Assembly (NCBI GenBank): GCA_007123465.1
Contig: SKLB01000003.1
Location: 1 to 12,461, forward strand
Direction: 5' to 3'
DNA: 12,461 nt
DNA from: Spirochaetales bacterium
GTDB taxonomy: Bacteria; Spirochaetota; Spirochaetia; DSM-27196; PWMO01
The notes under the pieces were generated by a model that worked only from the letters and a program-made list of their open reading frames with translations, made no database searches and was not told the origin of the DNA. A program made the translations under genes and the position numbers. Below, piece by piece: positions 1 to 6,297 of the stretch (position 1 is the first letter of the stretch; each line of letters starts with the position of its first letter).

Positions 1-512
1 CGGGCATCGAGCGGCTGTTTGCGATGCGCGATTTCCGCCTGACCGGCGCTGACGGCAATCCGGTGGCGCTGGTTCGCAGCGCCTGGCTGGTGGTAGACGC
101 CGCCTCCAGGCGCCCGGTTCCTCCCGGGCGCGTGGTTGACCCGGATAGCTACCGCCACGCTGAGCGAGTCTTCGACGAACTGCCGCCCAGGCTGAACGGC
201 GTGGACAGCAGCAGCCCCGAAGTAGCTCACCACCGGGTAGTCTACAGCGACTTCGATCGCCAGCGGCACGTCAACAACGTGCAGTACCTGCAGTGGATGC
301 TCGACGGCTTCTCGATGGACCACATGTTCCGCCACAGCGTGGCAGAGCTGGTGATCAACTTCCAGGCCGAGGCGCTCTACGGTGAGCGGATCACCATCCG
401 CCGCCGCGATGACGGGCCGCTGTCGGCCGTGGCTGTCTTTCGCGAAGACCAGACCGCCCCGGCGTGCAGCGCGCAGCTGCTATGGCAGCCGCGGGAGGCC
501 GGGCGCGCATGA
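1..512 (+). CDS. Acyl-ACP thioesterase, C-terminal part (5' truncated by window edge)
   Basis: This enzyme hydrolyses acyl-ACP to a free fatty acid and ACP in the cytoplasm, ending or diverting fatty acid synthesis. The frame is open from base 3 to the TGA at 510-512 with no start codon that fits, so the N-terminal hotdog domain lies mostly outside the window. An RDF motif (bases 27-35) and the phrase SAWLVVD (78-98) match the end of the first hotdog repeat of the FatA/FatB-type family (PF01643). The second repeat carries the hallmark DFDRQRHVNNVQYLQWMLD, in which family members normally read D-x-N-x-HVNN. Here the catalytic-position Asn before HVNN is Gln, while Asp and His are kept. The stop overlaps the next start as ATGA, so the two genes are probably cotranslated. 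Family assignment is firm; chain-length preference cannot be read. Confidence 0.86.
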   Translation, partial: GIERLFAMRDFRLTGADGNPVALVRSAWLVVDAASRRPVPPGRVVDPDSYRHAERVFDELPPRLNGVDSSSPEVAHHRVVYSDFDRQRHVNNVQYLQWMLDGFSMDHMFRHSVAELVINFQAEALYGERITIRRRDDGPLSAVAVFREDQTAPACSAQLLWQPREAGRA

Positions 513-1168
513 ACCGGTCGCTGTTGATCGCTTCCAACGCAGATACGCACACCGAGCAGCTGGCCCACCAGGCGCACAGCGCCGGCTTCACGGTTGTGCT
601 GGCCGTGGCAGACCAGGCGGTTGGCGCCGAAAGCGCAGACGCCGCAGGCACCGGGCGCATTCACCGCGTGGCGTGGAACCGCTGTTCGCCGCTTTCCGCG
701 CGTGCGCTGCTGGTGCAGGCGGCCAACGTCGCTGCGCCAATTACCGATGTGGTCTATCTGCACGCGCCGCACGCGCGCACCACGCCGTTCCACGAAACCA
801 GCGCCGCCGGCATCGAAGCCGTGGTTGACGCTGATACCCGCGGCCGGCTCTTCTTCCTCAAGGAGGCGCTGGGCTCTCTGCAGCGCAGCGGCGGTGGATC
901 GCTGACGCTGCTGTTTGACGGCGACCTCAGCGCTGAGAGCGCACCGCTGGACGCCGAGAGCGCCGGCGCATTTCTGGCGCTCGGCCGCTCGCTGTTTACC
1001 CAGTATCAGAACGAGCCGGTGCAACTGCGTGGCCTTCAGTCCACCGGTGCCGCGGCGGAGCAGTTTGCGCACTTTGTGGTTCAGCAGCTGTGCGCGGAGA
1101 GCTCCAGGCAGCGCGGGCGCTGGCAGAGGTACTCCGGCAAGCCGACCCTCTTCCCCTTCTCCCGCTAA
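509..1168 (+). CDS. Degenerate short-chain dehydrogenase/reductase-like protein
   Basis: A 219-residue cytoplasmic protein. The start at 509 is chosen because it forms an ATGA overlap with the thioesterase stop and has GGGAGG 10 bases upstream (493-498). The overall pattern resembles an SDR Rossmann fold: a beta strand at residues 3-8, a helix, a second strand (FTVVLAV, 27-33), a strand plus loop at 80-88 (DVVYLHAPH, where SDRs have VLVNNAG), and a GGGSLTLLFDG strand at 128-138 matching the family's GGSIVNISS. The glycine-rich TGxxxGxG loop is absent (ASNADTHTEQ instead) and no YxxxK catalytic pair is visible near 153-165. It is therefore probably not an active NAD(P)-dependent reductase by the usual mechanism. 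A role linked to fatty acid or acyl-ACP metabolism is inferred only from its neighbour. An unrelated Rossmann-like protein is possible. Confidence 0.68.
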   Translation: MNRSLLIASNADTHTEQLAHQAHSAGFTVVLAVADQAVGAESADAAGTGRIHRVAWNRCSPLSARALLVQAANVAAPITDVVYLHAPHARTTPFHETSAAGIEAVVDADTRGRLFFLKEALGSLQRSGGGSLTLLFDGDLSAESAPLDAESAGAFLALGRSLFTQYQNEPVQLRGLQSTGAAAEQFAHFVVQQLCAESSRQRGRWQRYSGKPTLFPFSR

Positions 1169-1185
1169 TCTACTATGGTTTCGCC

Positions 1186-2418
1186 ATGAAGATATGGATC
1201 CGATTCCTCGTGGGCAGCGTTATCGGCGTTATCCTGGGCGTCTGGCTGCCGGAGTCCGGCGGAGACAGCGCCCAGCTGTTCGGGGCTGTTGCCGCGTTTG
1301 TTATCAATATCGGGCGCTACCTGCTCTTCCCGTTGCTGTTCTTTGGTATCACTATCGGGGTCTACGAGCTGGTGCAGCAGCGCGCCATGCTGCGCATCTA
1401 CCTCAAGATGATCGGGTTGATCGTGGCTACCTCAGCGGCAATGATCCTGCTCGGTGCGCTCGGCGTGCTGTTTCTCTCTCCGGCGCGAGTCCCGCCGATC
1501 TTTCAGGAGGCGCCGTTGCTGACGCTGCCGACGCTGTCGGACCTGCTGTTTCGCGTTTTCCCGCGCAACCTCTTCCTGATCTTTGCCGAAGACGGCAACT
1601 TTCTGCTGCCTGTTGCGGTGTTCGGAATTCTGCTGGGTATCGTTTTCGGGCGCGAGCAGCGCGTCAGCGAGCCGCTGGCACAGGTGTTTGATTCGGCGTG
1701 CCGCGTCTTCTACCGGCTGGTATCCTACCTGATCGAGGTGCTGGCCATCGGCATGATCGCCATCTCGGCGGCGTTTGTCTTTGAGCTGCGCGCCATCACC
1801 GACTTCGACATCTTCTCACAGCTGATCATCGTTCTGCTGTTCACCGTCGGTGTGATTGCCTTTGTGATATTCCCGCTGATTCTCTACTTCCTCACTGACC
1901 GTGAGAATCCGTACCTGTGGCTGTACGCCATGCTGATTCCAATCATCAGCGCCGTCTTCTCGCGGGATGCCTACTTCGCGTTGCCGGCGCTGACCAGGGT
2001 TGGCAAAGAGAACCTCGGGGTGCCGCGCAGCGTCGGCAGCAGCGTCTTTCCGCTGGCAGCCGTGCTGGCTAAGGGAGGAACCGGGCTGGTGACCGCGGCC
2101 TCGTTCATCCTGATTCTACGCTCCTACACCGCACTGGAGATCACCTTTGCTCAGGTGACCTGGGTCATGGTTGCAACCTTCGGTATCTCGTTTATCCTTG
2201 GTTCGGTGCCGGGAAGCGGCGTGCTGGTTGCCCTGTCGCTGCTGTCGAGCGCCTACGGCCGCGGCATGGAAGAGGTCTTCCTGATTCTGATGCCTATCGT
2301 TCCAATTCTGATCAGTATCGCTGTCTTTCTGGACGTGGTAACCGCGGGGTTCATTGGTTACCTGGTGGCATTTTCAGAGCGCATGACCAGGCGCGTCGAC
2401 CACCTGGACTACATCTAA
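1186..2418 (+). CDS. Divergent DAACS-family (dicarboxylate/amino acid:cation) symporter
   Basis: A 410-residue inner-membrane secondary transporter. The ATG at 1186 is preferred over an upstream in-frame start at 1090: it begins directly with the first membrane helix and lies 17 bases after the preceding stop, whereas 1090 would overlap that gene by 79 bases. Landmarks of the GltP/DctA fold are visible: the HP1 region (FSRDAYFALPALTRVGKENL, 258-277), the TM7 region (residues 284-306), the HP2 tip SVPGSG (340-345) and TM8 around D383. The family's NMDGT sodium/substrate motif reads AKGGT (295-299). By my alignment the TM8 arginine that holds the substrate carboxylate is Thr386, and the later sodium-site Asp is also missing. 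Substrate and coupling ion are therefore unclear, and a dicarboxylate should not be assumed. There is no good Shine-Dalgarno, so coupling to the upstream gene is possible. Confidence 0.85.
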   Translation: MKIWIRFLVGSVIGVILGVWLPESGGDSAQLFGAVAAFVINIGRYLLFPLLFFGITIGVYELVQQRAMLRIYLKMIGLIVATSAAMILLGALGVLFLSPARVPPIFQEAPLLTLPTLSDLLFRVFPRNLFLIFAEDGNFLLPVAVFGILLGIVFGREQRVSEPLAQVFDSACRVFYRLVSYLIEVLAIGMIAISAAFVFELRAITDFDIFSQLIIVLLFTVGVIAFVIFPLILYFLTDRENPYLWLYAMLIPIISAVFSRDAYFALPALTRVGKENLGVPRSVGSSVFPLAAVLAKGGTGLVTAASFILILRSYTALEITFAQVTWVMVATFGISFILGSVPGSGVLVALSLLSSAYGRGMEEVFLILMPIVPILISIAVFLDVVTAGFIGYLVAFSERMTRRVDHLDYI

Positions 2419-3122
2419 CGGCCGCCTTCGGCGGCCGCCCGGTCCTCCAGGCGCACGCGCAGCAGCACCATCAGCGAGATCTTCATCTCGTCCCAGACCG
2501 CCACGTCGTAGCGGCTCCACAGCGAAGCAACCGGCCACAGCACGCGCAGCAGCCCGCCAAACTCAAATTGATCGGAGATCTGATAGCGGATCGAGCCCTG
2601 GGTCTCCGGGTAGAAGAAGCGCAGGCCGGAGTAGAAATAGCTCCACAGCGCAGAGACGTCCGAGCCTTCAATCGGCGCCAGCGGCAGGCGCAACAGAAAG
2701 GCCGGCCCCGCGCCGGCCCCCAGCACCAGCCGCTGGCGTACCTGCCACTCCCAGTTCACCGGCATGCTCAATAAAATGCCCAGCGTTCCGGCGGCGTCAC
2801 CGGCTGCCGATCCTGTCTCGATCTGAGTAGGCACAACCTTGCCGTCCTCAGCGGCCGCCAGGTACTCCTGCCAGTAGAAATCAATTCCCGGCGTCAGTAT
2901 CAGCCCGTTTTGCAGAACCAGCGGCAGCGCCGCACCACCAAAGATGCGCAGCGGGCTGACATCGCTGCCCTGGACCGTGGAGCCGTCGGGATATTCGCGG
3001 TACGCGTTGCCAATCCAGGTTGGCCCGGCCCGCAGCTCCAGGCTGGGAAGCGAGATGGCGTGCGCTGCCGTTGCAGCGGCCAGCGCGATAAGAATCAGCG
3101 GAACAATGCGCCGCGCTTTCAT
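2415..3122 (-). CDS. Exported protein with signal peptide, possible outer-membrane beta-barrel
   Basis: A 235-residue protein I cannot assign to a named family. Residues 1-22 form a Sec signal peptide: KARR at the N-terminus, a hydrophobic core, and an AHA cleavage site before Ile23. The mature part alternates short hydrophobic/aromatic strands with Gly and polar turns (for example LELRAGPTWIGN, GLILTPGIDFYW, RLVLGAGAGPAFLLRL, YFYSGLRFFYPE, FEFGGLLRVLWP, MKISLMVLLRVRLE). This is the pattern of a small outer-membrane barrel of perhaps eight strands. The chain does not end in the aromatic residue typical of BAM substrates; a polar tail follows the last strand. It lies 33 bases downstream of proS on the same strand, so it may be cotranscribed, but an extended -10 element also sits just upstream. 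Its stop overlaps the convergent transporter stop by four bases. Confidence 0.75.
   Translation of the reverse strand: MKARRIVPLILIALAAATAAHAISLPSLELRAGPTWIGNAYREYPDGSTVQGSDVSPLRIFGGAALPLVLQNGLILTPGIDFYWQEYLAAAEDGKVVPTQIETGSAAGDAAGTLGILLSMPVNWEWQVRQRLVLGAGAGPAFLLRLPLAPIEGSDVSALWSYFYSGLRFFYPETQGSIRYQISDQFEFGGLLRVLWPVASLWSRYDVAVWDEMKISLMVLLRVRLEDRAAAEGGR
2419..2437. terminator. GC hairpin at a convergent gene junction, possible bidirectional terminator
   Basis: CGGCCGCC-TTC-GGCGGCCG is a perfect 8-bp stem with a 3-base loop. It starts one base after the transporter stop (TAA 2416-2418) and lies inside the last codons of the convergent minus-strand gene. No T-run follows on either strand, so it is not a classical intrinsic terminator. 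It could still halt readthrough or protect 3' ends. Confidence 0.45.
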
Positions 3123-3136
3123 AGCTTTACCGCTAC

Positions 3137-3147
3137 CCAGTATAGCA
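3137..3147 (-). promoter_or_regulatory. Extended -10 element (TGCTATACTGG) before the exported-protein gene
   Basis: On the minus strand TGC-TATACT forms an extended -10, with the hexamer at 3139-3144, placed 16 bases before the ATG at 3122. No good -35 is visible at normal spacing, which extended -10 promoters can tolerate. It lies in the 33-base gap after the proS stop and could give the downstream gene its own transcript with a leader of about 9 bases. The identical 11-mer occurs at 5424-5434 on the plus strand. Confidence 0.4.
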
Positions 3148-3155
3148 CGCGTGTC

Positions 3156-4589
3156 TCAGTAACTCCGGGCAAAGATCGCCATGTACCTGGCCGGTTCTCC
3201 GGTCACCACGCAGCGTTTGCCCGCGGCTTCCTCCTCGTTGCCAAACGGAAGTACGCGGATGGTGGCTTTGGTCTCGGCTTTGATTCTGGCCTCGGACTCC
3301 GCTGTGCCCGACCACGCTGCGCGCGCAAAACCGCCGTCGTTCTCAAAGAACGCCAGCAGGTCCTCGTAGTTGTCGATATCGCGCGTATTCGCTTCGCGGA
3401 ACTGCAGCGCGCGGTCGTAGAGCGATTGCTGGATCTGCTGCAGCAGTACACCGATGCGCTGCGGCGCCTCACTGATAGCCACCGGCAGTTTCTCCCCGCT
3501 GTCACGGCGTACCAGCACCACCTGGTTGTTCTGCATGTCCTTGGGGCCGCACTCAACACGAATCGGTACGCCGTAGAGTTCCCACTGCGAGAACTTCCAG
3601 CCGGGCGAGTTGTTGTCGTCGGCATCCAGCACCACGCGGTAGCTGCCCTTGAGCGTCTGGTTCAGCTTGTCGGCGTAGGCCAGCACCTCGGTCCTGGTCT
3701 GGTTCTTGAATATCGGCACAATCGCCACCTCAACCGGTGCCAGCTTGGGCGGCAGCACCAGGCCCTTGTCGTCCGAGTGCGCCATGATCAGCGCCCCCAC
3801 CAGGCGCGTCGATACCCCCCAGCTGGTAGCCCAGACGAGGTCCAGGCCGCCATCGGCGGTCTGAAAGGTCACGTCAAACGCTTTGGCAAAGTTCTGGCCC
3901 AGAAAGTGCGAGGTGCCGGCCTGCAGCGCCTTGCGGTCCTGCATCATCGCCTCAATAGCGTAGGTGTTGACTGCACCGGCAAACTTCTCGGCCTCGCTCT
4001 TGACGCCGGTCAGCACCGGCAACGCCATGTATTCCTCGGCAAAGCGGCGGTAGACCTCCAGCATGCGCAGCGTTTCCTCGCGCGCCTCTTCAGCGCTGGC
4101 GTGCGCGGTGTGCCCCTCCTGCCACAGAAACTCGGTGGTGCGCAGAAACAGCCGCGTACGTTTCTCCCAGCGCAGCACGTTGCACCACTGGTTGATCAGC
4201 AGCGGCAGGTCGCGATACGACTGAATCCACTTCTTGTACATGCTCCAGATGATCGTTTCGGAGGTTGGGCGGATTACCAGCGGTTCCTCGAGCTCCTCGC
4301 CGCCGCCGTGGGTAACCACCGCGCATTCGGGCGCAAAGCCCTCTACGTGCTCGGCCTCTCTCTTGAGAAAGCTCTCGGGAATCAGCAGTGGGAAATAAGC
4401 ATTCTGATGCCCGGTCTCCTTGAACATGGCATCCAGCGCGGACTGCATCCGCTCCCACACCGCGTAACCGCGCGGCCGGATCACCATTGTGCCCTTGACC
4501 GGGCTGTAGTCCGCTAATTGGGCGTTGAGCACTATGTCGACGTACCAATCCGAGTAACTCTCGCTCCTGGGGGTAATGCGTTCTGCCAT
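3156..4589 (-). CDS. proS: Prolyl-tRNA synthetase, archaeal/eukaryal type
   Basis: This enzyme charges tRNA-Pro with proline in the cytoplasm. At 477 residues it is the short class II form without the bacterial editing insertion. Visible landmarks are motif 1 near residues 35-70, the proline-site RPTSE (107-111), motif 2 (LRWEKRTRLFLRTTEFLWQE, 139-158), GTSHFLGQNF (225-234), and motif 3 (TRLVGALIMAHSDDKG, 261-276). The anticodon-binding domain covers about 285-390, and the C-terminal domain ends in the conserved terminal Tyr (FARSY). The zinc site of that last domain is largely lost: positions that are Cys in zinc-bearing homologues read Ser427, Ser432, Cys460 and Thr463. The start is supported by GAGGA about four bases before the ATG and by a strong promoter upstream. 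The exported-protein gene follows after 33 bases. Confidence 0.97.
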   Translation of the reverse strand: MAERITPRSESYSDWYVDIVLNAQLADYSPVKGTMVIRPRGYAVWERMQSALDAMFKETGHQNAYFPLLIPESFLKREAEHVEGFAPECAVVTHGGGEELEEPLVIRPTSETIIWSMYKKWIQSYRDLPLLINQWCNVLRWEKRTRLFLRTTEFLWQEGHTAHASAEEAREETLRMLEVYRRFAEEYMALPVLTGVKSEAEKFAGAVNTYAIEAMMQDRKALQAGTSHFLGQNFAKAFDVTFQTADGGLDLVWATSWGVSTRLVGALIMAHSDDKGLVLPPKLAPVEVAIVPIFKNQTRTEVLAYADKLNQTLKGSYRVVLDADDNNSPGWKFSQWELYGVPIRVECGPKDMQNNQVVLVRRDSGEKLPVAISEAPQRIGVLLQQIQQSLYDRALQFREANTRDIDNYEDLLAFFENDGGFARAAWSGTAESEARIKAETKATIRVLPFGNEEEAAGKRCVVTGEPARYMAIFARSY

Positions 4590-4618
4590 CTATCCTCACT
4601 GAAAAGTTTTGTGAACGC

Positions 4619-4648
4619 ATTGTAGGAGGAGGACTTGCGCGGTGTCAA
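4619..4648 (-). promoter_or_regulatory. Sigma-70 promoter of proS
   Basis: On the minus strand a perfect -35 TTGACA (4643-4648) is followed after 18 bases by TACAAT (4619-4624), five of six matches to the -10 consensus. Transcription would start near 4612, giving a leader of about 22 bases that contains the GAGGA ribosome site. It lies in the 83-base gap between the DUF2259-like gene and proS, so proS need not depend on readthrough from upstream. Confidence 0.8.
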
Positions 4649-4672
4649 GGCGAGGAACGCCCGGAAAGGCTA

Positions 4673-5359
4673 TCAGCGGAAGCGGACGGTTTCAACCATG
4701 TAGCGCACGCTGCGGCCGGCGCTGGTGTCGCTGATGCGCTCTACAACAAAAATCAGCGAACGTTCGTCCGGCGAGAGAAACGCCTGGTTGATCTGGTACC
4801 AGGAAACGCCCTCACGGAAGAAATCCGGCAGGCCGACGGTGAAATTGCGCGGTGCGCCGCTGACCGGGGTCACGGTCAGCTCCAGATGGAAGGCAGCCTC
4901 CGCGGTGGGGCCTTCGCCGCGGCGCCGCTGATGCATGCGCACGTTATAGCGGGTACCGTCGGAAAAGTCGCGAAAGCTGATCTCGGGTTTGAGTTCGCTG
5001 CCATTAAGCAAGAAGTACACCAGGCGGCCCTGGTTGAGCGGATCGATATTCCAGCGCTCCACCAGCGCGGCGTTCTCCGAGAGCAGCCGGAACAGTGCTC
5101 CGCTGCCGTCCTGGCCCGGGGTTACCGCGGCCTCAAAAGTCTTGCGACGCACTCCGTCGGCTACAAAGCGATTCTGCACTACATCAACTACGAATATTTC
5201 GGCATACGGTCGGGCGGTTTCCTGTTCTATACCGTACTGGCCAAACATCAGGTTGCGCGAGTCATCCGAAAAGCCCATGTTTACGAAGGTGGCTATGTCG
5301 CCGGCAAAAAGAGTTCCGCTGAGCGCAAACACCAAGGCCATCATGAGCGGTTTCTTCAT
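4673..5359 (-). CDS. DUF2259-like secreted protein
   Basis: A 228-residue exported protein. The ATG at 5359 is preferred over an upstream in-frame start at 5404 because it begins directly with a signal peptide (MKKPLMMALVFALSGTLFA, cleavage near residue 19) and has GGGAGG with nine bases of spacing. The mature N-terminus resembles the DUF2259/COG5454 predicted secreted proteins: FVNMGFSDDSRNLMFGQYGI (25-44), then PYAEIFVVDVVQNRFV (51-66). That pattern recalls a single blade of a beta-propeller-like repeat. Near the C-terminus a related phrase, FLSPDERSLIFVVE (194-207), repeats the serine-x-aspartate-x-arginine turn, which suggests two related units. Function is unknown. It shares a short divergent promoter region with the membrane protein to its right, and the proS promoter begins right after its stop. 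Confidence 0.8.
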   Translation of the reverse strand: MKKPLMMALVFALSGTLFAGDIATFVNMGFSDDSRNLMFGQYGIEQETARPYAEIFVVDVVQNRFVADGVRRKTFEAAVTPGQDGSGALFRLLSENAALVERWNIDPLNQGRLVYFLLNGSELKPEISFRDFSDGTRYNVRMHQRRRGEGPTAEAAFHLELTVTPVSGAPRNFTVGLPDFFREGVSWYQINQAFLSPDERSLIFVVERISDTSAGRSVRYMVETVRFR

Positions 5360-5382
5360 GACACTGTGCCTCCCTACCATTG

Positions 5383-5410
5383 AGTATCGAACAATTACGG
5401 TCATTCTAAA
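5383..5410 (-). promoter_or_regulatory. Putative promoter of the DUF2259-like gene
   Basis: On the minus strand TTTAGA (5405-5410), a 16-base spacer and GATACT (5383-5388) each match the sigma-70 hexamers at four of six positions. The start would fall near 5376, just upstream of the GGGAGG ribosome site and 24 bases before the ATG. The match is modest; position is its best support. Confidence 0.35.
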
Positions 5411-5423
5411 GCCTTATTTTTCC

Positions 5424-5434
5424 TGCTATACTGG
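5424..5434 (+). promoter_or_regulatory. Extended -10 element (TGCTATACTGG) abutting the membrane-protein start
   Basis: TGC-TATACT forms an extended -10 with the hexamer at 5427-5432. The ATG at 5441 is eight bases past the hexamer, about where transcription would begin, and no Shine-Dalgarno lies between them. The only candidate -35 at 17-base spacing is TTCTAA (5404-5409), which is weak and overlaps the -35 proposed for the opposite strand. An identical 11-mer lies at 3137-3147 on the minus strand. Confidence 0.5.
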
Positions 5435-5440
5435 CGCTCT

Positions 5441-6271
5441 ATGACGCTGACTCTGCGTAACACTATTCTGCGCGTTTCACTGGCCTCAATTGTCATCACC
5501 TCAATTGCCGCAGCGGTGGCGCTGGTTCGCCTGCAGGCGCCTTTGCCCTCAGCGCAGGCGCTCGGTATCCAGACTGCGCAGCGCTGGTTGTTTGTCGGTT
5601 GGCGCAGCGGGCTGGACTCTCTCAACTGGCTGGTCGGCGGACTCTTCGTTGTGTCCGGGTTCAGCGTGGTAGCAGCTGCCATCATTATGCGCTATTTTCG
5701 CAAGACCACCGCCCCTGAGATGCTCTTTTTTGTAATGTTCATTCTGGCTATCGGGTTCGATATCTGGAAGGTCGGCCACGTCGTGCTGCATGCGCAGCAG
5801 ATGCCGACCTACTTTGCGATGCTACTAACCCGGCTGGTGCAGTTTGCCCATCTGTTCGGCGTGCTGTGTCTGTTTCTCTCCACGCTCTACCTGACCGGCG
5901 TCGAGTACCAGAAGACCGGTATGGCGCTGAGCCTGGCGGCGCTGATATCGATGTCCATCGTCTACGCCATCCCGGTCGATCACCTGGCGTTGTATCCCAA
6001 TCTGATGCACAAGATCGGCGACCAGACTACAATCCAGGCTGTTATTCTGATCCTGCAGTGTTTGACGGTTGCCAATGTGGTCTATGCAACGGCGTATCAG
6101 CGCAACGAGGAGTACCTGATCCTGCTGCCGATGGTGGTTCTGGCAATTATCGGGCGCGAATTGATCTTCTATCTGCCTTCATTGTGGCTGGCGGTTGCCG
6201 GATTTGTGCTGCTGGTCAGCGCTACCGCGGTGTTCGGCTACCGCATGCACACTATCTACCTGTGGAAATAG
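5441..6271 (+). CDS. Unrecognised eight-helix integral membrane protein
   Basis: A 276-residue membrane protein that I do not recognise. Hydrophobic segments fall near residues 11-30, 62-84, 93-112, 127-150, 158-178, 195-217, 225-240 and 245-266, giving eight predicted helices. A hydrophilic stretch of about 30 residues separates the first helix from the second, followed by a seven-helix bundle. That layout recalls the membrane sensor modules attached to some signalling proteins, but no kinase, cyclase or other output domain follows and the chain ends at YLWK. Charged and polar residues inside helices include Asp and Lys near 107-110 (FDIWKVGHVV) and Arg-Glu near 234 (IIGRELIFY), which might serve transport or ligand binding. 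It is transcribed divergently from the DUF2259-like gene, and the mRNA looks leaderless. Its stop lies 8 bases before the convergent lipid-kinase stop. Confidence 0.78.
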   Translation: MTLTLRNTILRVSLASIVITSIAAAVALVRLQAPLPSAQALGIQTAQRWLFVGWRSGLDSLNWLVGGLFVVSGFSVVAAAIIMRYFRKTTAPEMLFFVMFILAIGFDIWKVGHVVLHAQQMPTYFAMLLTRLVQFAHLFGVLCLFLSTLYLTGVEYQKTGMALSLAALISMSIVYAIPVDHLALYPNLMHKIGDQTTIQAVILILQCLTVANVVYATAYQRNEEYLILLPMVVLAIIGRELIFYLPSLWLAVAGFVLLVSATAVFGYRMHTIYLWK

Positions 6272-6297
6272 CGCTGCGGTTACATAAACAGCAGCGC
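6271..6297. terminator. Inverted repeat bridging convergent stop codons
   Basis: GCGCTGC (6271-6277) and GCAGCGC (6291-6297) form a perfect 7-bp stem around a 13-base loop. The plus-strand stop TAG (6269-6271) abuts the left arm, and the minus-strand stop (TAA, 6280-6282) lies in the loop. No T-run follows on either side. It may act as a bidirectional transcript end. Confidence 0.4.

Noticed and set aside
377..1072. A 231-codon minus-strand frame opposite the thioesterase and SDR-like genes
   Set aside because: It crosses two overlapping plus-strand genes with good start context and encodes a low-complexity Arg/Ala/Gln/Val-rich chain.
1090..1185. An N-terminal extension of the transporter from an in-frame ATG at 1090
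   Set aside because: It would overlap the upstream gene by 79 bases and add 32 polar and Pro/Leu residues before a normal first helix.
2910..4517. A 535-codon open frame on the plus strand opposite proS and the exported-protein gene
   Set aside because: It is antisense to proS, a certain gene, and its product is rich in His, Gln, Arg and Leu with no domain. GC-rich codon use opens antisense frames.
4649..4672. An intrinsic terminator after the DUF2259-like gene
   Set aside because: Only a 4-bp stem (GGCG/CGCC) around a 5-base loop is visible, with no T-run. It is too weak to call.
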